DNA of 64,000 nucleotides from Ficedula albicollis (GCF_000247815.1 NC_021686.1:13376042-13440041), one strand, 5' to 3'; shown: positions 1 through 16,862, counted from the stretch's first letter. Numbers and translations: made by a program. Notes: generated from the letters alone by a model not told the origin.

Positions 1-129
1 CTAAACGTAAATTTCAGAGTATGGCAGTAAACACCACGAACAAAATATAAGACCTGTAGGTAACCATTTTGCATTATTTGTTCAAACAGTAAGATTCAGG
101 ATTTACTTGAGATGACTAAAAATGCTTAC

Positions 130-321
130 TTAGACTGATCCCTGAAAGACAGGTTTCCAGCATAAGAGCTGTCATGAAGGGAGTCACTCTGTCCATCATC
201 TGCTTTACTGTATCCTCCAGCAGCCAACCGTAAACTACGCCGGGACATTCTGGGTGAATCAAACACTGGATCTATTTTGTTCTCGGTCTCAAAATCCAAA
301 GCAGATGAAGAATAACTCGAA
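130..321 (-). CDS. SUN1: SUN1 coding exon 2 (N-terminal nucleoplasmic region)
   Basis: This exon of the inner-nuclear-membrane SUN-domain protein SUN1 encodes part of the N-terminal nucleoplasmic segment, which in the family contacts lamins and nuclear pores. SUN1 pairs with KASH proteins in the LINC complex. The reading frame contains the hallmark block ALDFETENKIDPVFDSPRMS followed by RRSLRLA, almost the same as mammalian SUN1. On the minus strand the acceptor reads ttatttaactgcag just right of 321 and the donor gtaagc lies just left of 130. The exon is 192 bp, enters with 1 nt completing a Ser codon (phase matches the exon at 5920-5996) and leaves with 2 nt. An ORF read beyond the acceptor includes intron and is not real. 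The rest of SUN1 (coiled coils, membrane segment, SUN domain) lies beyond position 1. Confidence 0.95.
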
Positions 322-3300
322 CTGCAGTTAAATAAGAACAGCAAAGTTACTGGGAGAATTTTCAGCCTGGTAACAAATATGTTCTTTAAGCTAGTCCAAG
401 TTTCTGTTAAATGCAGTTTATTCAGGGTTATGGTACAATCCCCACAAGACATACCAAATAACCCAAATAATCTAGATATTTGTAGATATTCAAGGTTCTC
501 CTAAGCAATTCATATTGCGAGTTCTACAAATGAAAGCAAATCACAAAGAGAAACAACCACCATGGAAACCACAAGCAAAGTTCAGCCAGAGCAAACACTT
601 ATTCTTTTGGGACCAATTTGAGAGTGGAGGCCATTCATGACAGTTTCTTCACCACACCTAAGAGCAAATTAAAAATGGCACACTCCAAGTTGCAAGGCAA
701 AGATTAATTTTCAGTCTATTTTTGCCGATTTTCTGTTCGACAAGTCCTTGTTTTGAGAAATGAAGATCCATATGCCACATTACCCTGAATTTTCATCTCT
801 CAGCAAGTAGGAACTTCCTCCCTTTAAGACACTTAAAGACTTCCCTACTTCAGCTATTTCAGTTTAGCTACCATTAATTTTTTTTAAAAAGTGTTTTAAA
901 AACATTTCTTTATTTAATGCAAACCATTAGAAATATTTAACTCCAAACCAACAAAAAATGTTTCGAGACTTCAGTCTGTTTTTCTCCTCTGAGGCAAGTT
1001 TACACATAGACAACCTTCACACTGTTACCCCAGGAACTCCACATTTCAACACGTCATTCTCTCAGCCTTCCTGAAAACTTACAGTGAAGACAAAGCAGCA
1101 ACACAAGGCAAAAACAAACAGATTAAGCTGAGGAGTCTGCAGGAAACACATTTACCAAAGCAGAAGTTTAGCCTAAAGCAGAATTCTCATACTTACAACC
1201 AAAGGAAACATTCAGTTATGTAAGTGAGCAGTGGCTGCTGGCACAGGGCACTGCACAGCAGGTCAGGTTCTAGAACTGCCCAGCCCTGTGACCCACAGCA
1301 TCCAAATGCTAAGTGCTCTAGGCCAGCTCTGTCCCTTCTTGGGCCACAGGGATATACAGAGACATAACAGCACTTCAGTACTCCTGGGGGTTTCGTTTTG
1401 TTTTTTAAAAGAAGAGATAAGCAAAGAATTGTTTACAACAGCAGCTCCTCCAAAAACAAACAAGCAAATTAGATCTGAATGAGCAGATTCTACTGTGCAA
1501 CCTGTACGTGAAATGGAAGCTTTCCCTTTAAAAAATACATACAAACAGCTACTATAAAACATATTTGTGTAAAATGATTCAATAGAAAAATTTTTCTCAC
1601 ACAATCATTAAATACCTCAGATCATCACAAAGTAATAATACAGTGAGTATTGTATTGCTTTGGCAAACAATTAAATTAACACCAGAAGGCCGTGAGTCTA
1701 CACTTACAGCAATGACGTGATTCTGACAAGGTGGTGCTTTTGAAGTCAGTTTCTTCATCGCTCCTCAATGCAAAGTAAAGTATGTAAGATAGTGCTGTCA
1801 GAGCACGTCAGCTGCATTTCTTTTGGCTAAAGACTAAGCTAGACAACAGTCTGTCTGAAAACATCTCATGGCTCCAGCACCAGCTGGGCATTCAGCCCAT
1901 AAGGCCAGACCAGAGTCAGGCCAAAGTAGCTGCTTCTATTGCCCAGAGGAGCACAGATTTGATGGCAGGGCTTTGGTTCCATGTGCTGGATCTCACTGGT
2001 CTGCCCTGATAATTGCTGGCACGTGCAGTGCAACCCCGTGCAAGGCAGGAGCCCCAGCACAACTTAATAAACCCAGCATAAATTACTACATACATTAGGC
2101 TTGTTAATCCTTGCTTTCATTAGGCTGGAAGAGGGAGTAGAAATAACACGTTTTCTCATATACTTAACCAATTGTAGACTAAAGAGTTTAATTTTTGAAA
2201 AACGCTAAACATAGATGACTCATACTCTGACAGATGTGAAGTGTGAATATGGGTTAAATGTGGCTCCTCTTGCTGTTATTTTGAAAGGGTCAGAGCCACA
2301 ACAGTTTTCTATTGAGTCCCTCCCTAAACAGTTGTTTCAGAACTCAGTTTTGCTATTTACATTTGGCACTATGCATTTGCTTTTCCTCATCTTCACCCCA
2401 CGTTTCTTACAGATACTCAATTGACAAGAACACAAAGTACACAGAACAAGCTGACAGCTGTGACCAGCGTCAATTTGTTTCTGTTTATGAACACTTGCTG
2501 TTACCAAGTATCTCAATGAGCATTTATATCAATGTGAGTTGAATAAATAGCTTGAAGTTGGGCTTCGCTATCTAAAAAAACCCACCAAATCATCATAGAA
2601 TCTTTTCCACTTCAACAAAAGGGGCTTGTCTCTCATGTAGGGTAGTAATTCTCTTCACATGATCAGTCCTCTGGCTGCAGGACAGTACCTAGAGTCTCCT
2701 AACTTGCCATCTTGCTTTCCTGCTTTGGAATGCAGCCTTTTCTCTTCTAAAGAAAATACTACAGTAAATGAAAAAAAAACCCACTACCTTTCCTTTTAAG
2801 GGCCAGAAGTGAACCTGTACATTGATGTCCTCCTATGCAATATGTACAGCTAACCAAGAAACACCTAAAGGTGGGATGCAATTAGCCTACACTCCTGGAT
2901 AACCTCTGCCAACAGTGAGGACTGGTTCTTTCCCCCAGCAAACAGCTCCCATGGCTGCTGGCAGAGCTGGTGACTGAACCTAGTCTTACATTTCCAGCTT
3001 CTTGATACCTCCCTCACATGAGCTTCTACAGAACAAGAATGTCCCAGACTTCAGCGAGTTATTTTTCAAATAAGTGGAATGAGAATGAGGTCTACCCATT
3101 TTAGCATGGTTATAGCTTGTCTGAAGGACCTTAAGTGTAATTTATTTTTAAATACTCCTTGGAATGAAATAGGCAATGATATTTGTGACTATTCAGGATA
3201 ATAGGCACATGCAATACACCTAGAGAAGTACAACTGAACAGACATCTTCCAACATGGACAGACATATAACCAGTACAAAAACACTGACAGGCTTTCTAAC

Positions 3301-5919
3301 CAGGGGGCATTACTTACATTAAGTGACTGAGGACACTACCTTGAATTGTTTAGTTATTTCCTCAGTCAGTCCCAGAACACAGTAAAAAAATCTCAAAGGA
3401 TTTTGTACAATTACTGTGCAGAAAATTACACCCCAATTGAATGCTCTGACACAGAAAAAGAAAACCAAACCAAATAATTATTGATTTAACCCATATTTGT
3501 AAAGAAGTGTTAAAGGCACCCAAACTGACAATGCAATTCAAAAGACAACGGTGACTAAAAAGAAAGATCAGTCATAAGAGCGGGGTGTAAATTACATGTT
3601 GACAGGTGGGTGAGATTCACAAGTTTGACTTGCATTTGGAGGAGGATAAAGATTATTTAGGTATATCAGTTAAATGTTTTTCTGATTTGGGCTGGAGGAG
3701 TAGAAGCACAAAGTAGAAGCACTACGGCTATGAACACAGAGTGATTCCAGTGAGTATTAATATAAGTTCTATTAATAAGTCATGGCCAACTCTATTAATA
3801 GCTTTGTGGTATCAAACTTCATTGTGCTGCTTTCTGCAGGGCTACATCCCAAGCCAATTTCTTTAAAGAAAAGATTCAGTAAAGATTGAACTGTCAAAGG
3901 CAGAATAAACCAGATTTGAATATAAGCAAAACAAACACAAGCTGAGGGGTAAGAAGAACAAATTTCAACATGAAAATATTTCTGATTAGCAATTCTTCCT
4001 TTCCTCAGAGTCTTCAAATACTGTTTGACCAAGAGGAGGAAGAGCTACAATAATAGATGTCATTCTGCACATACACAGAAAGCAGAGGCACAGCAAGAGT
4101 CTGCACAAAGGACTCTAGTTTTTCCTCTTGACACCCTGAGAGCAGTGTCATGTCAGTGTACCAAGTAGTTTTCCACCATTATTTTAACATTTGGGGCTTC
4201 ACACAATTTTAAAGAAAGAGCTTGCCAGTCCTTCTTTTTTACATAAGGAAGAATTACAATGAATTAACTTCAACCTAGTTTAACTATACTGGCCTTCACC
4301 AATTCAGTTATTAAATTTCATCTTACCCAGCTCTACCCAATTCTAAATACCTATACCTAACAGTTTAACAAAGTGAAATGGCAAGCTGGAAAGTTTCAGG
4401 ACATATAGTCCCTTCACAACTTCTCAGTTTTGTAGAGCAGTCTTCATTTATGTAGCAAGACAAACACTGGGGTGTCCCCTAAATAAACCCCACCAAAGTC
4501 ATACTGAAATATCCTCCAGATGTCCAATAGGATTTATCATTCTGCATCTTCCTTTCTACTTGCCCACTGTTTCAATGGATGAGAATTTTGGACAAGAACA
4601 CACAAGAATTTAACCAGTCAGGAGTCACAATATTTCAGCCAATCTCTAAGGTACATTTACAACTCAAAGGTAACTAAACCTACTGAGTAATATAGAAGTG
4701 AAACTGCTGCTGGATACAAGGCACAGGGATCACTTTCATTGCCAGCACACTTTTCTTAAAATTGGAAAACCTACTTGTATTTAACCAACATTTTACCAAT
4801 AGTTTTTCATAAAATTCAGGAAAAACTGCAATTCAATTGATGCAACACAAACCACATCACATTTGGCAACACAACGGACACTAGGCTATAGCTAAAAAAA
4901 AACAACAAAAAAAACACCAACAAAAAAAAGCCTCAAGATGCCCAACAGAAAATGGAAACATACAGTTTTGGAGCACACAAAAGAAGAGTATTAACCCAGT
5001 AATCTCTTAATGCTACAGTTTTGCCAACTTCTGTTTTATTGGCGAGTAGCCAGGTATTTTCCAATCTCTATACTGGATATTAATAACAATACATAATAAT
5101 GGTAAACAGAGGGAATAGAAAAGCAGATCTCATACTGCATCCTAATGAACAATCATTTTTTAAACTTAAACTTAGCTAAACCAGAAACTCAGGTTCACTG
5201 ATATATTTTGAAGTATATATATCTCAACTCAACAGCAGGAAAAGCTCAATAGATTAAAACAGCAACAATCTGCTATATTAATACTAAAAAAACTGAAAAT
5301 AGGCATCACAACACTTGCTCTGAATACATAATACAAAATCTACCAAACACTAGTTAGCTTTTAGAAAACAGAAGTGATTTAAGAAAAACAAAGATACAAG
5401 AGAAAACCAAGATCATCAGAAGACACAAGAAAAGAATACAAAAAAGCAAGTTCATTAGAACATAGATTTTACATGCATCCAACAAGCAGCTTTGCTAAAG
5501 AAGTAATCAATATGTTATTTCCAGTCAAGTCCCACACTAGTGACAATAAATGCACAAAAATCAGTGTTTTAAAGTGAAAATGGTCCCAAGTCACAAAAGA
5601 AAGCACGCACCAAAGTTACAAGACACAAAACATCGAAGAATTTTGAGGACATATTTATAGAAATCCAACAGCAGTTGTAACTAGGTGGACACAAGTTATT
5701 CATAGCAACTAATAAACACTGAGTCATTATCTTAGTCATTGTCCTGTTAGTTCAACATCTTCTTTCCTCCAGTTAGGACACAGCACTTGTTTTCAAACCA
5801 GACTAGAAAAAGCCCACTTCTTCAAAGAAGTCAACTACTTACCATGAAAGCTCAACTCTCCAGGATTAGCAACACTGAGAGAAAAGACAGTTTGTCTACA
5901 AGAAGAAAAGGGTTCTCAC
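322..5919 (-). other. SUN1: SUN1 intron between the first two coding exons
   Basis: This AT-rich intronic sequence has no supported exon. ORFs here are short, lack splice-consistent homology and show no recognisable domains. Short A-rich stretches (for example around 4895-4930) are the only low-complexity features noticed. Confidence 0.8.
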
Positions 5920-5996
5920 CTGAGTGCATATGTATAGCCAGTGTTCTCTGGCAGACATTGGGGAGGGGTGTACGTGTGTAGACGTGAAAAGTCCAT
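5920..5996 (-). CDS. SUN1: SUN1 first coding exon with start codon
   Basis: This is the initiator exon of SUN1. The ATG is the complement of 5994-5996 and the frame reads MDFSRLHTYTPPQCLPENTG then YTYAL plus two bases, matching the start of mammalian SUN1 with a few substitutions. The donor gtgaga lies at 5919 and below. The AG left at the exon end joins T at 321 to give Ser, so the joined protein reads YTYALSSSYSSSALDFE. The start context (aacATGG) is favourable. The exon extends to about 6016 as 5'UTR, where ccttttacag is a good acceptor. It is only 77 coding bases, which is why simple ORF scanning misses it. A further noncoding first exon is expected in the CpG islands at 10.7-14.3 kb but could not be located. 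Confidence 0.95.
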
Positions 5997-6016
5997 GTTG
6001 ACAGTTTCAAATCATA
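5997..6016 (-). other. SUN1: SUN1 5'UTR part of the first coding exon
   Basis: There are twenty untranslated bases between the acceptor (polypyrimidine stretch followed by ttacag on the minus strand) and the ATG. The presence of an acceptor shows that at least one noncoding exon lies upstream, to the right of this position. Confidence 0.8.
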
Positions 6017-9000
6017 CTGTAAAAGGTGAAAATAAAGTAATGCAATGACTTAAAATTATGTCAAGTCAATCTAGGAGCCCTTGCACTGTTCAGCCTGTGT
6101 TATTAAGCATTGAAATAAAAGATCTGTTACCAGAAACATGGAGCTCTCAGAAGTGGAGTAGTATTGCTCCTAGTGCCAGATATCCCTTATCACTACAGGA
6201 AGCTCAGGGTATTTCTGACTGTGACCTTCCTTATGATACTCTATTTTCAGCTATTTCCAAGTTCTCTGGAACATGACAGTTATGAGCCAAACTCTTATCA
6301 CAACCAAATTACAACACTTCTAGAGGAACTACGTTATGCTGGTATCCCCTAAAGAAGCTAAGTATAAAAATCTAAAGAACCAGCAGCATGAAGCAGCCAT
6401 GCTTCAGAGATCTCTACAAAACATGTTTTGCTTTGAGTGCCCTCTGAGCAAAGCACAGGCTGCTCTGTGCACCAAGGATAGTGCAGATGAAACTTGAGAA
6501 AGTTTTTACATATAGTCAAATGATTTTATTCTAGCACTTTTGAATACCATCCACTAAGCAGTGAGGGAGTACCCTTCATTTCACATAATTTATTCCTGTC
6601 ATTAAAACCACTGAATACACACCCTAGCAAAAGAGCCAAGTGCAAAGTGACTCATAGGGTAGAATTAGGCACATTTTCCAGAGTGCCATCCACTTCCAAA
6701 AAAAAACAAACCCAAAGCCAAAACTACCAAATCAAAACCACCCAAGCAACACTTGTAAAACTTTCCATGGGGGTCTTTGAAAAGTATTATTGCTTTTGGA
6801 AGAAAATAAAAACTGATGTTGTCATATCAACAAGCTCGTCATAGAGCTGCATAGATGACTGCTTATGGTACTATGAATAATTCTACTTATAATTTCAAAG
6901 TATTTGCACAAAACCTTTAGCCCTTCTCAGCTTTATTAGTCAAAGAAATTTTTTGATTTTGTGGAAAGGATTCTTGGATCATAGCTTATTTGTAGTTAAC
7001 AAATAGGGATTTGGCTCTTCTGGATTTGCACAGTTAGCAAGGCAGAATCCTGGCTACTTTCAGATTGTTTATGGCTCCTGTTTCAACAGCAGTAAAAGAT
7101 ATTCCACACATCTGTGATGACCTACCTAAACCAGGATAAAAAATATCCCCAGCTAATTTTCATAATCATAACATCAACAAGCATCTCATTTTGGAGACAC
7201 ACTTTCCTATGCTGAAATAAGCATTTTCATTTTGTATAGCTACACATACATAAGAAATAGAGACAAAAAGCAGGTACAGGCAAAAGCAGCTCAAAAGAAA
7301 TCTGTACACGTAACATTAAAATGCTCTTAGTCAGTCTACCTGTAGCCTCCAAATCCTGAGGTCAGTAAGGCAGGAGGATATTTCCATTACTAGTGAAGAC
7401 TTAAAAAAATTAAAACTTCCGGGCCTAAGCATTGTAGCTTCCTGAATCCAAGCACCTCCCATGCCAAGTGGGGTTAATGAAAACTAAAGCCTCTTGCTAT
7501 TTACTTTTTTTTTTTTGTATGATAGAGAACATATTCCCATTAAGTGATCATCTACATTCACTTCATTTGCCCCAGAGCCATAATGCTTTCACTAACTTGT
7601 ATATAAATTTGTTGTTTGTTTACAGGAAGCTTAAATCAGTAGAGCGGAAGTATTAGCAAAGCAGTCTCATTCTTTTGCTAGAATGAGCAGCAAATTCTGT
7701 TGGAATATGTAACAACTGCTGCCTTACTTTATCAACAAACAGGAGCTCAATTTAGCACACAGGAAATGGGGACTAGAGAGCAATGGCTCCCCAGGAACGA
7801 AAGTGGAAATAAAGTGATTTTTCAAGATGAGGGATGCTGATAACAACAGACAGCATTTGTATTAAAGAATAGCAAAACAGGTTTCTCAGACATATGCCTA
7901 CTGAAATTGAAAATTATTAAGGTTGATCTGTTTGAATTGGTTTATCCCAATAAAGATTTTTAACCCCAAAGGTAGAAAAACCTTGTTTAGTTTCCACTGG
8001 AGTCATCCCACTAAAGATTTTTAACCCCAAATGTAGAAAAACCTTGTTTAGTTTCCACTGGAGTTGATGTGCCTGCTTAACATGCATCATTTCATCATAA
8101 AACCTGTTTTTTAACTGGCAACTCAGTAGCTAATCCTTCTGACATTTCCCACATGGAAAGTTCAGCTATGCCAGTGAGCTTTGAGTAGCTCCCCAGCTCC
8201 TCCCCGTCTCCACTGCCCATATGGGCAGGGCAACAGCAGAGTTTGAAAAACAACACATTGGCTCCGTTTCTTCCCTGTTCTTTTCCCCTTCACCACCAGT
8301 TCTCTCTTTACTTGATTTCTGAATAAATCAAATGCTAGAACATAAACAACATTTCTTATTTGATAAGGTTTTAATTGTATCGTTAAGTTATTTTAGATAA
8401 AATATGTGCTTGACAAAGGCAGTGCTAACTGCAAAGCCTCGAAGGTGCTTAGGCATAGGTCTATTAATAGCTGGGTTTCATAGCACCAGCTCTCCAGTGA
8501 AGATATCAGGTTTGCCATCTAAACACCACACTTAGAAATCACTCTTAGAAGATTTAGGGGCTTGGTTGGATTCACTGCTTGTCTGATGCTCTAAAATTAA
8601 TTCTGACTCAAGAGGAGAAAACTCTACTCCATTTTTCAAAGCAACAAAACAGGGTTAACTGACTTAAACAGAATTTGAAAATCATCTTCAGAGATGACCA
8701 CCAAACGGGCACCTAGAATTTACTGTGAAACTGGATTATTTTTAAGCCTGACTTTAATTCAACAGCTTAATCTTAGCTTTCTACCCCTTCAAAACAAATG
8801 ATCAACCCAATTTATTTATAAATATTCTACATCCTTATTACAAAACAGACACAGGGTGGGCGGAGGACATTGACTCACTTATATTTAACAGCACTCTACT
8901 TTTTGTGTATTATCATTCTTCTTGTTTATGAAATTTTCCTATACAACTGGAACAGAAAGAGACATGCTAATAAAATACTTAGAAAATTTTAAATCACAAA

Positions 9001-10683
9001 ACTTGGCAGAGAACCTGAGAGGTTGGCACTGTACTTAGTTCCAGTTTGAACACTTCTGGGTGCCCAACACCTTTCTGCTTTAGGTATCCTAGATCTGTCT
9101 GGGCTCAGTTTCACATAGACTTTTAGTCTCAGCTTTGTTGCAAGATTACCAGTCCCAAACTCCAAAACAGCCCTTTTCCCTTTTGCAGAAGCCCATAAAC
9201 ATCTGTTTCTAATACCAAGGGATGTACAGTGCAAGTTGTATAAAATGCCCAAGGAATAAGAACACTTTGATAAGGCATCCCACAGTCAATTAAAGGGAAG
9301 CAGACAGTTGTGCTGGAATGAAGCAGACACTGTGGGCCTCAGCTTACATGCCAGCTTCCATGTTCCTGCAGAGGAGACAGCTGGATTATTTACCTGTTTT
9401 TGGGAAGCAGACACAACAGTCATCCTAAGCATTATCTCTCCCTTGCAATTAAACTGAATCTGTGTTACAATAAATCAGCACAGGAGAAGGGCAGGAGGAG
9501 ACAGATTGTGACTGTCAGAACACAGGGAAGCTCAGGGACTCCTGTAATCAGTGCAGCAGAATTTACCTTCACACAAGGCTCTTGGCTGTCTCCAAAGGAC
9601 TCTGAACCTTCTGAGTGACATGAGGCTGCACCACTAGCTCAAAAAAACAAAAAAGCTTGTCTATCTGACAGTAACTTTCACAATTAGCCAGCCTCAACGA
9701 AATCCTAGCACCGTGGCAGCAAGCTTCCTGGCTCCAGGGAAGATGATGAAATGCCCCAGGAGTGGCCTTCATGCACAGAAGCATCACAAGGCAGGGGCAG
9801 CAGCACCAAACACTGACCATGCACTACAAACACCTCACAGGGACAGACACAAACCCTCACCGATGGCTTTTGGGGCACACAGACTATTACATACTGTCCA
9901 GGCAGTTCCTCATGAACACCCTTTGTAACAACGGAAGTGGTAAATTGCCATTTCACAAAAGGGACTCTGGCAGAGTAGAAATATTTACCAAAGTCTGTTA
10001 GAGAAGGAGAAAATTCCCAAGACAGCATGTCTTAATTTTTTTATATACAAGGGATAAAAAAAATTATACAATGAAGTATTAGATATTGGTAGTACTACTC
10101 CAAATAGAACTTTTACTATCCTCACATTTTAAAGCCAAGTAAGTTTAAGTCACTATGACTTAACACATTTAATGCCACCAATGCTAAACAGATTTAGGCA
10201 AACTATTAATAACAATGAAACGGGAACAGGCAAACTCCATCAGTTCCTGAGAGCAAGCCAAATTTTACTTGTAATTTCAATTTTTATTTTCTTCTATTAT
10301 TCAGAATAACCAACGAAATAGTGATTTCATATTTAGTTAAAGAACGCAAGTTCCTGAGTAAATATAAATATACTCCACAAAGGATGTTTCACCATAGCAA
10401 GTACTAGTTTAAACAGGCTGAAGAGCAAAGAGCTCCAAGCTAAATCAACATTTTATTAAAACATATATTCATGAAACATTATTATTCCTTTAAAAGAGCG
10501 ACCCAAAAGCGAACAACAAAAATAAATAAAAAAAACCCCACAAGTAATAAAATTGATATTTTACACATGTTAGCATTGAAATCCCCAAACACAGGTGTCA
10601 AACTACAGCACTACCAACCAACCCCACCAAGCAGCGACAGCGCTCAGTGCCATTCTGTACCTCTGGAAAGGCTTTTTAAGGGG

Positions 10684-10690
<7 letters not shown>
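6017..10690 (-). other. SUN1: SUN1 5' intron (inferred)
   Basis: The interval between the SUN1 start exon and the nearest CpG island is inferred to be a 5'UTR intron. No coding exon is supported. It contains one two-copy tandem duplication (7944-8064). Confidence 0.6.
7944..8064. repeat. Two-copy tandem duplication, 61-bp period
   Basis: Two adjacent near-identical copies begin at about 7944 and 8005. Each contains the run aaagatttttaaccccaaa followed by gtagaaaaaccttg. A few substitutions separate them, so they are not an exact assembly echo. Confidence 0.85.
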
Positions 10691-11460
<770 letters not shown>

Positions 11461-12214
11461 CCCGTCAAATTAAACCCCGACATCTTACTCTTTATAAGCG
11501 ACACCTAAACGTCCACACCTTACAATCACCAAATTACAAGCCAGTCACGCACCGCAGATTTAAGGATATCTATACACCACCGCATTTACTAAATGATCAA
11601 TGTAAAAAGCCTGCTAAGCTGGCCCATAAACCCTCCGTCCAGCTCACTCACGACAAAGAACTCACTTCCATAACACTGGTATGAAAATCAGCAACTAGTA
11701 ATTCACTACCATAGATAAAAGCAAGAATTAGACATTCGGGTTCACTGGCAAATTCAACAGAAGCATTAGCCTGGAATAGTCAGTTGCAAATAACTGAAAC
11801 ATTAAAAAAAAATTAGCAAATATTTAACTTCCTTTTTGCATAACTTTAAACTGAAAGTCAGATGGTGGGAGGGCCTGCAAGTGCTGCAGATGCCCGGAAT
11901 TTGCCGGCTAATATTTTCCTTCCCTATAACATATTATAAACCATATATTTTTAAATTTTATTTTATTGTAGTGTAGTATAACGTTAAATAAGGAACATAA
12001 AATAAGGCAAACCAAATACTTTTTCTTCTCAGCAGATATAAAACTCACTGGAACTGTCAGAAAACAGGTGCTGTCTCCAGTGTTTCTGACACTTCCACCC
12101 CTGTGGTCACTGAAGAGCAGCCAAACGTGAACATGGCATGAGGAACTCAGCACTACCACCTCGAAAGGAGCACAGCACTAAACCAGCACATTTGGCTGTA
12201 AAAACACGAGCGGT
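11461..12214. other. Spacer between the two CpG islands
   Basis: Ordinary, moderately AT-rich sequence with no supported gene or repeat. It lies between the two candidate SUN1 promoter islands. Confidence 0.6.
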
Positions 12215-14300
<2,086 letters not shown>

Positions 14301-16056
14301 AGTTAACTCACATTTTCACTCCGGCCTCTACTGCTGGACTCACTGACTTTCCCTCCCAGTGTTTCCGCTGTTTCCTTCCTACCCGGCCTTTTTTGGGATT
14401 TTCCTTCCCTTTGATTCGCCGCTAAGACTTTGGCTCCGGCACAGCGCACCCGGCCGCTCGGTGGGACTGGAGCGCTTCGGCTCCGTGTGGTGCCAAACCA
14501 AATTCACCAAATAAGCCAACATCAGGACGGAAAGCTCCGGACAGCCACACGGAAAAGAAATCAGAGAAAAGTATTGCTTGGAGCTGACCTTTAAGCCTAT
14601 CAAGTTCCAACTCCCCTGCGATGAACAGTGACACCTCCCACGACACCAGGTTCCTGCAAACCCTGTCCAACCTGGCCTTGAGCACTTCCAGGAATGGGAC
14701 TGGTTCTTGGCAGAGAAGAAACAAGCCCCATTGTTCAAACACTGGGGAATGTATGCAAATACATCCAACGTGGAGCTTGTGCCTGAGTGACATTTTTTTT
14801 AAGCCTTCAGTCTCGCCACAGTTCTCTTGCAGGCCCAGCTGCAGGCAGGGATGGTGCAATGTCAGTGAACAGAAAGAATAGGGAATTTGTCACTTGGGAA
14901 AGGCTAACCAGGCCATAAGTTGTTATTTACTTGTGTGAGCAAGAGAAATGACTCAGCTTGCTGTGAAAGAACTGGCTGATATATGTGTAATTATCAAATA
15001 ATCCAAATGTTTGGATACAAAATGAGAGAAGGCAGCTAATCCTTAAGAAACAGAAAATGCAAGATAAACACATCCACTTAAGGTATTAGCTGATATTGAT
15101 GTAGCACTGATTTTGGGGAATTCCTGTTTCTTTTGGAAGTGCTTTGCTCCAGCTACTTGACAGTTTGAAGATGCTGCAGCCCAAGTTGAGCTGACCCTGG
15201 TGACACTTGGAAGCCAGTGTCTGGTTTGGTCAGATGTGCAGCCCTGCACTGGTCTCCTCCTGCCTGCATACGGCTGAGTATTTTGCAGAATCAGTTTTCT
15301 GGCCACTCCTTCTCTTTCTGTATTTACTCCACACCTGTTTTCCTGTCTTAAGAATAGATAATGTTTAAAGGCTTAAGATACTCAGGGCAAAATCACCTCT
15401 TAGTTTAAATCTCCTTGAAATTCCTTGGTGATGTGAGGCCAGGCCCTCTCAGAGATGTTTCCCATCCTGTTCCCCTGGAGCCCAGGCAGGGCAGGCAGCA
15501 CTCAGCTCTGGCAGGACAAGGCATGTTGTTGTCCCAGGGTGCTGCTCCAGCTTCCCAGGCTGCTCTAACTTGTCCTGAGCAGTTGTTTTTCCATCACAAC
15601 CAGGCCAAGAGGCTGGCTGGAGGATGATGGCTGAAGCTCAATTTTCCCTCCACTCCTCAGCTATGAGAGGCAATTGAGCTTTTTTTTAAGTTTCCAGGCC
15701 TTAAGGAGAACTTGATTGGATGTCCTGGTTTTGTTAAAACAAGCTGGTGTGTACAGGGAGTTAATTTTTCCATATTTCAGAAGAAACTGCTCTGAGGCAA
15801 ACAAGAATTCCTTCAAGGTTTCTCAACATCTAACAAGTTCAGAATGTAAAATGGGATGACAATTTTATTGGCTAAGTTGAAGTGTGTAGAGAAAAATGGT
15901 CAGGAAGAACAAAAATTGAGCATATAAAAAATGTTCTGTTTTTAACATTGTAGAGGGCAGTTAAGAATTTAGAGGAAAAAAGCTTTCTTAATTGACACCA
16001 GGTTTGGGAAACTGAAATACAAGGCCAAACCAATCCAAGGACCACATTTCTCTAGT
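14301..16056. other. Intergenic sequence between SUN1 and DNAAF5
   Basis: No gene is supported. It holds one CR1 fragment (about 14585-14710); the remainder shows no recognised structure. Confidence 0.65.
14585..14710 (-). mobile_element. CR1 LINE 3' fragment, reverse orientation
   Basis: Phrases typical of the reverse complement of avian CR1 3' ends are present: aagttccaactcccctgcga, then caccaggttcctgcaaaccc, ccaacctggccttgagcact and tccaggaatggg. It is heavily diverged and short, so it is a dead copy. Recognition is by eye. Confidence 0.75.
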
Positions 16057-16862
16057 CTTCCCTTCCCTTCCCTTCCCTTCCCTTCCCTTCCCTTCCCTTC
16101 CCTTCCCTTCCCTTCCCTTCCCTTCCCTTCCCTTCCCTTCCCTTCCCTTCCCTTCCCTTCCCTTCCCTTCCCTTCCCTTCCCTTCCCTTCCCTTCCCTTC
16201 CCTTCCCTTCCCTTCCCTTCCCTTCCCTTCCCTTCCCTTCCCTTCCCTTCCCTTCCCTTCCCTTCCCTTCCCTTCCCTTCCCTTCCCTTCCCTTCCCTTC
16301 CCTTCCCTTCCCTTCCCTTCCCTTCCCTTCCCTTCCCTTCCCTTCCCTTCCCTTCCCTTCCCTTCCCTTCCCTTCCCTTCCCTTCCCTTCCCTTCCCTTC
16401 CCTTCCCTTCCCTTCCCTTCCCTTCCCTTCCCTTCCCTTCCCTTCCCTTCCCTTCCCTTCCCTTCCCTTCCCTTCCCTTCCCTTCCCTTCCCTTCCCTTC
16501 CCTTCCCTTCCCTTCCCTTCCCTTCCCTTCCCTTCCCTTCCCTTCCCTTCCCTTCCCTTCCCTTCCCTTCCCTTCCCTTCCCTTCCCTTCCCTTCCCTTC
16601 CCTTCCCTTCCCTTCCCTTCCCTTCCCTTCCCTTCCCTTCCCTTCCCTTCCCTTCCCTTCCCTTCCCTTCCCTTCCCTTCCCTTCCCTTCCCTTCCCTTC
16701 CCTTCCCTTCCCTTCCCTTCCCTTCCCTTCCCTTCCCTTCCCTTCCCTTCCCTTCCCTTCCCTTCCCTTCCCTTCCCTTCCCTTCCCTTCCCTTCCCTTC
16801 CCTTCCCTTCCCTTCCCTTCCCTTCCCTTCCCTTCCCTTCCCTTCCCTTCCCTTCCCTTCCC
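16057..16862. repeat. (TTCCC)n pentanucleotide microsatellite, about 161 perfect units
   Basis: An uninterrupted TTCCC array fills 16058-16862 (805 bp). One strand is all pyrimidine and the other all purine (GGGAA), a composition able to form triplex (H-DNA) structures. Minus-strand ORFs through it (repeating EGKGR) are spurious. Perfect identity across all units is unusual, so the length may be partly an assembly construct. Confidence 0.95.

Noticed and set aside
15722..15850. Segment starting tgtcctggttttgttaaaac, faintly LTR-like
   Set aside because: The likeness to an LTR start is limited to a few words; no matching 3' end or second copy was found.
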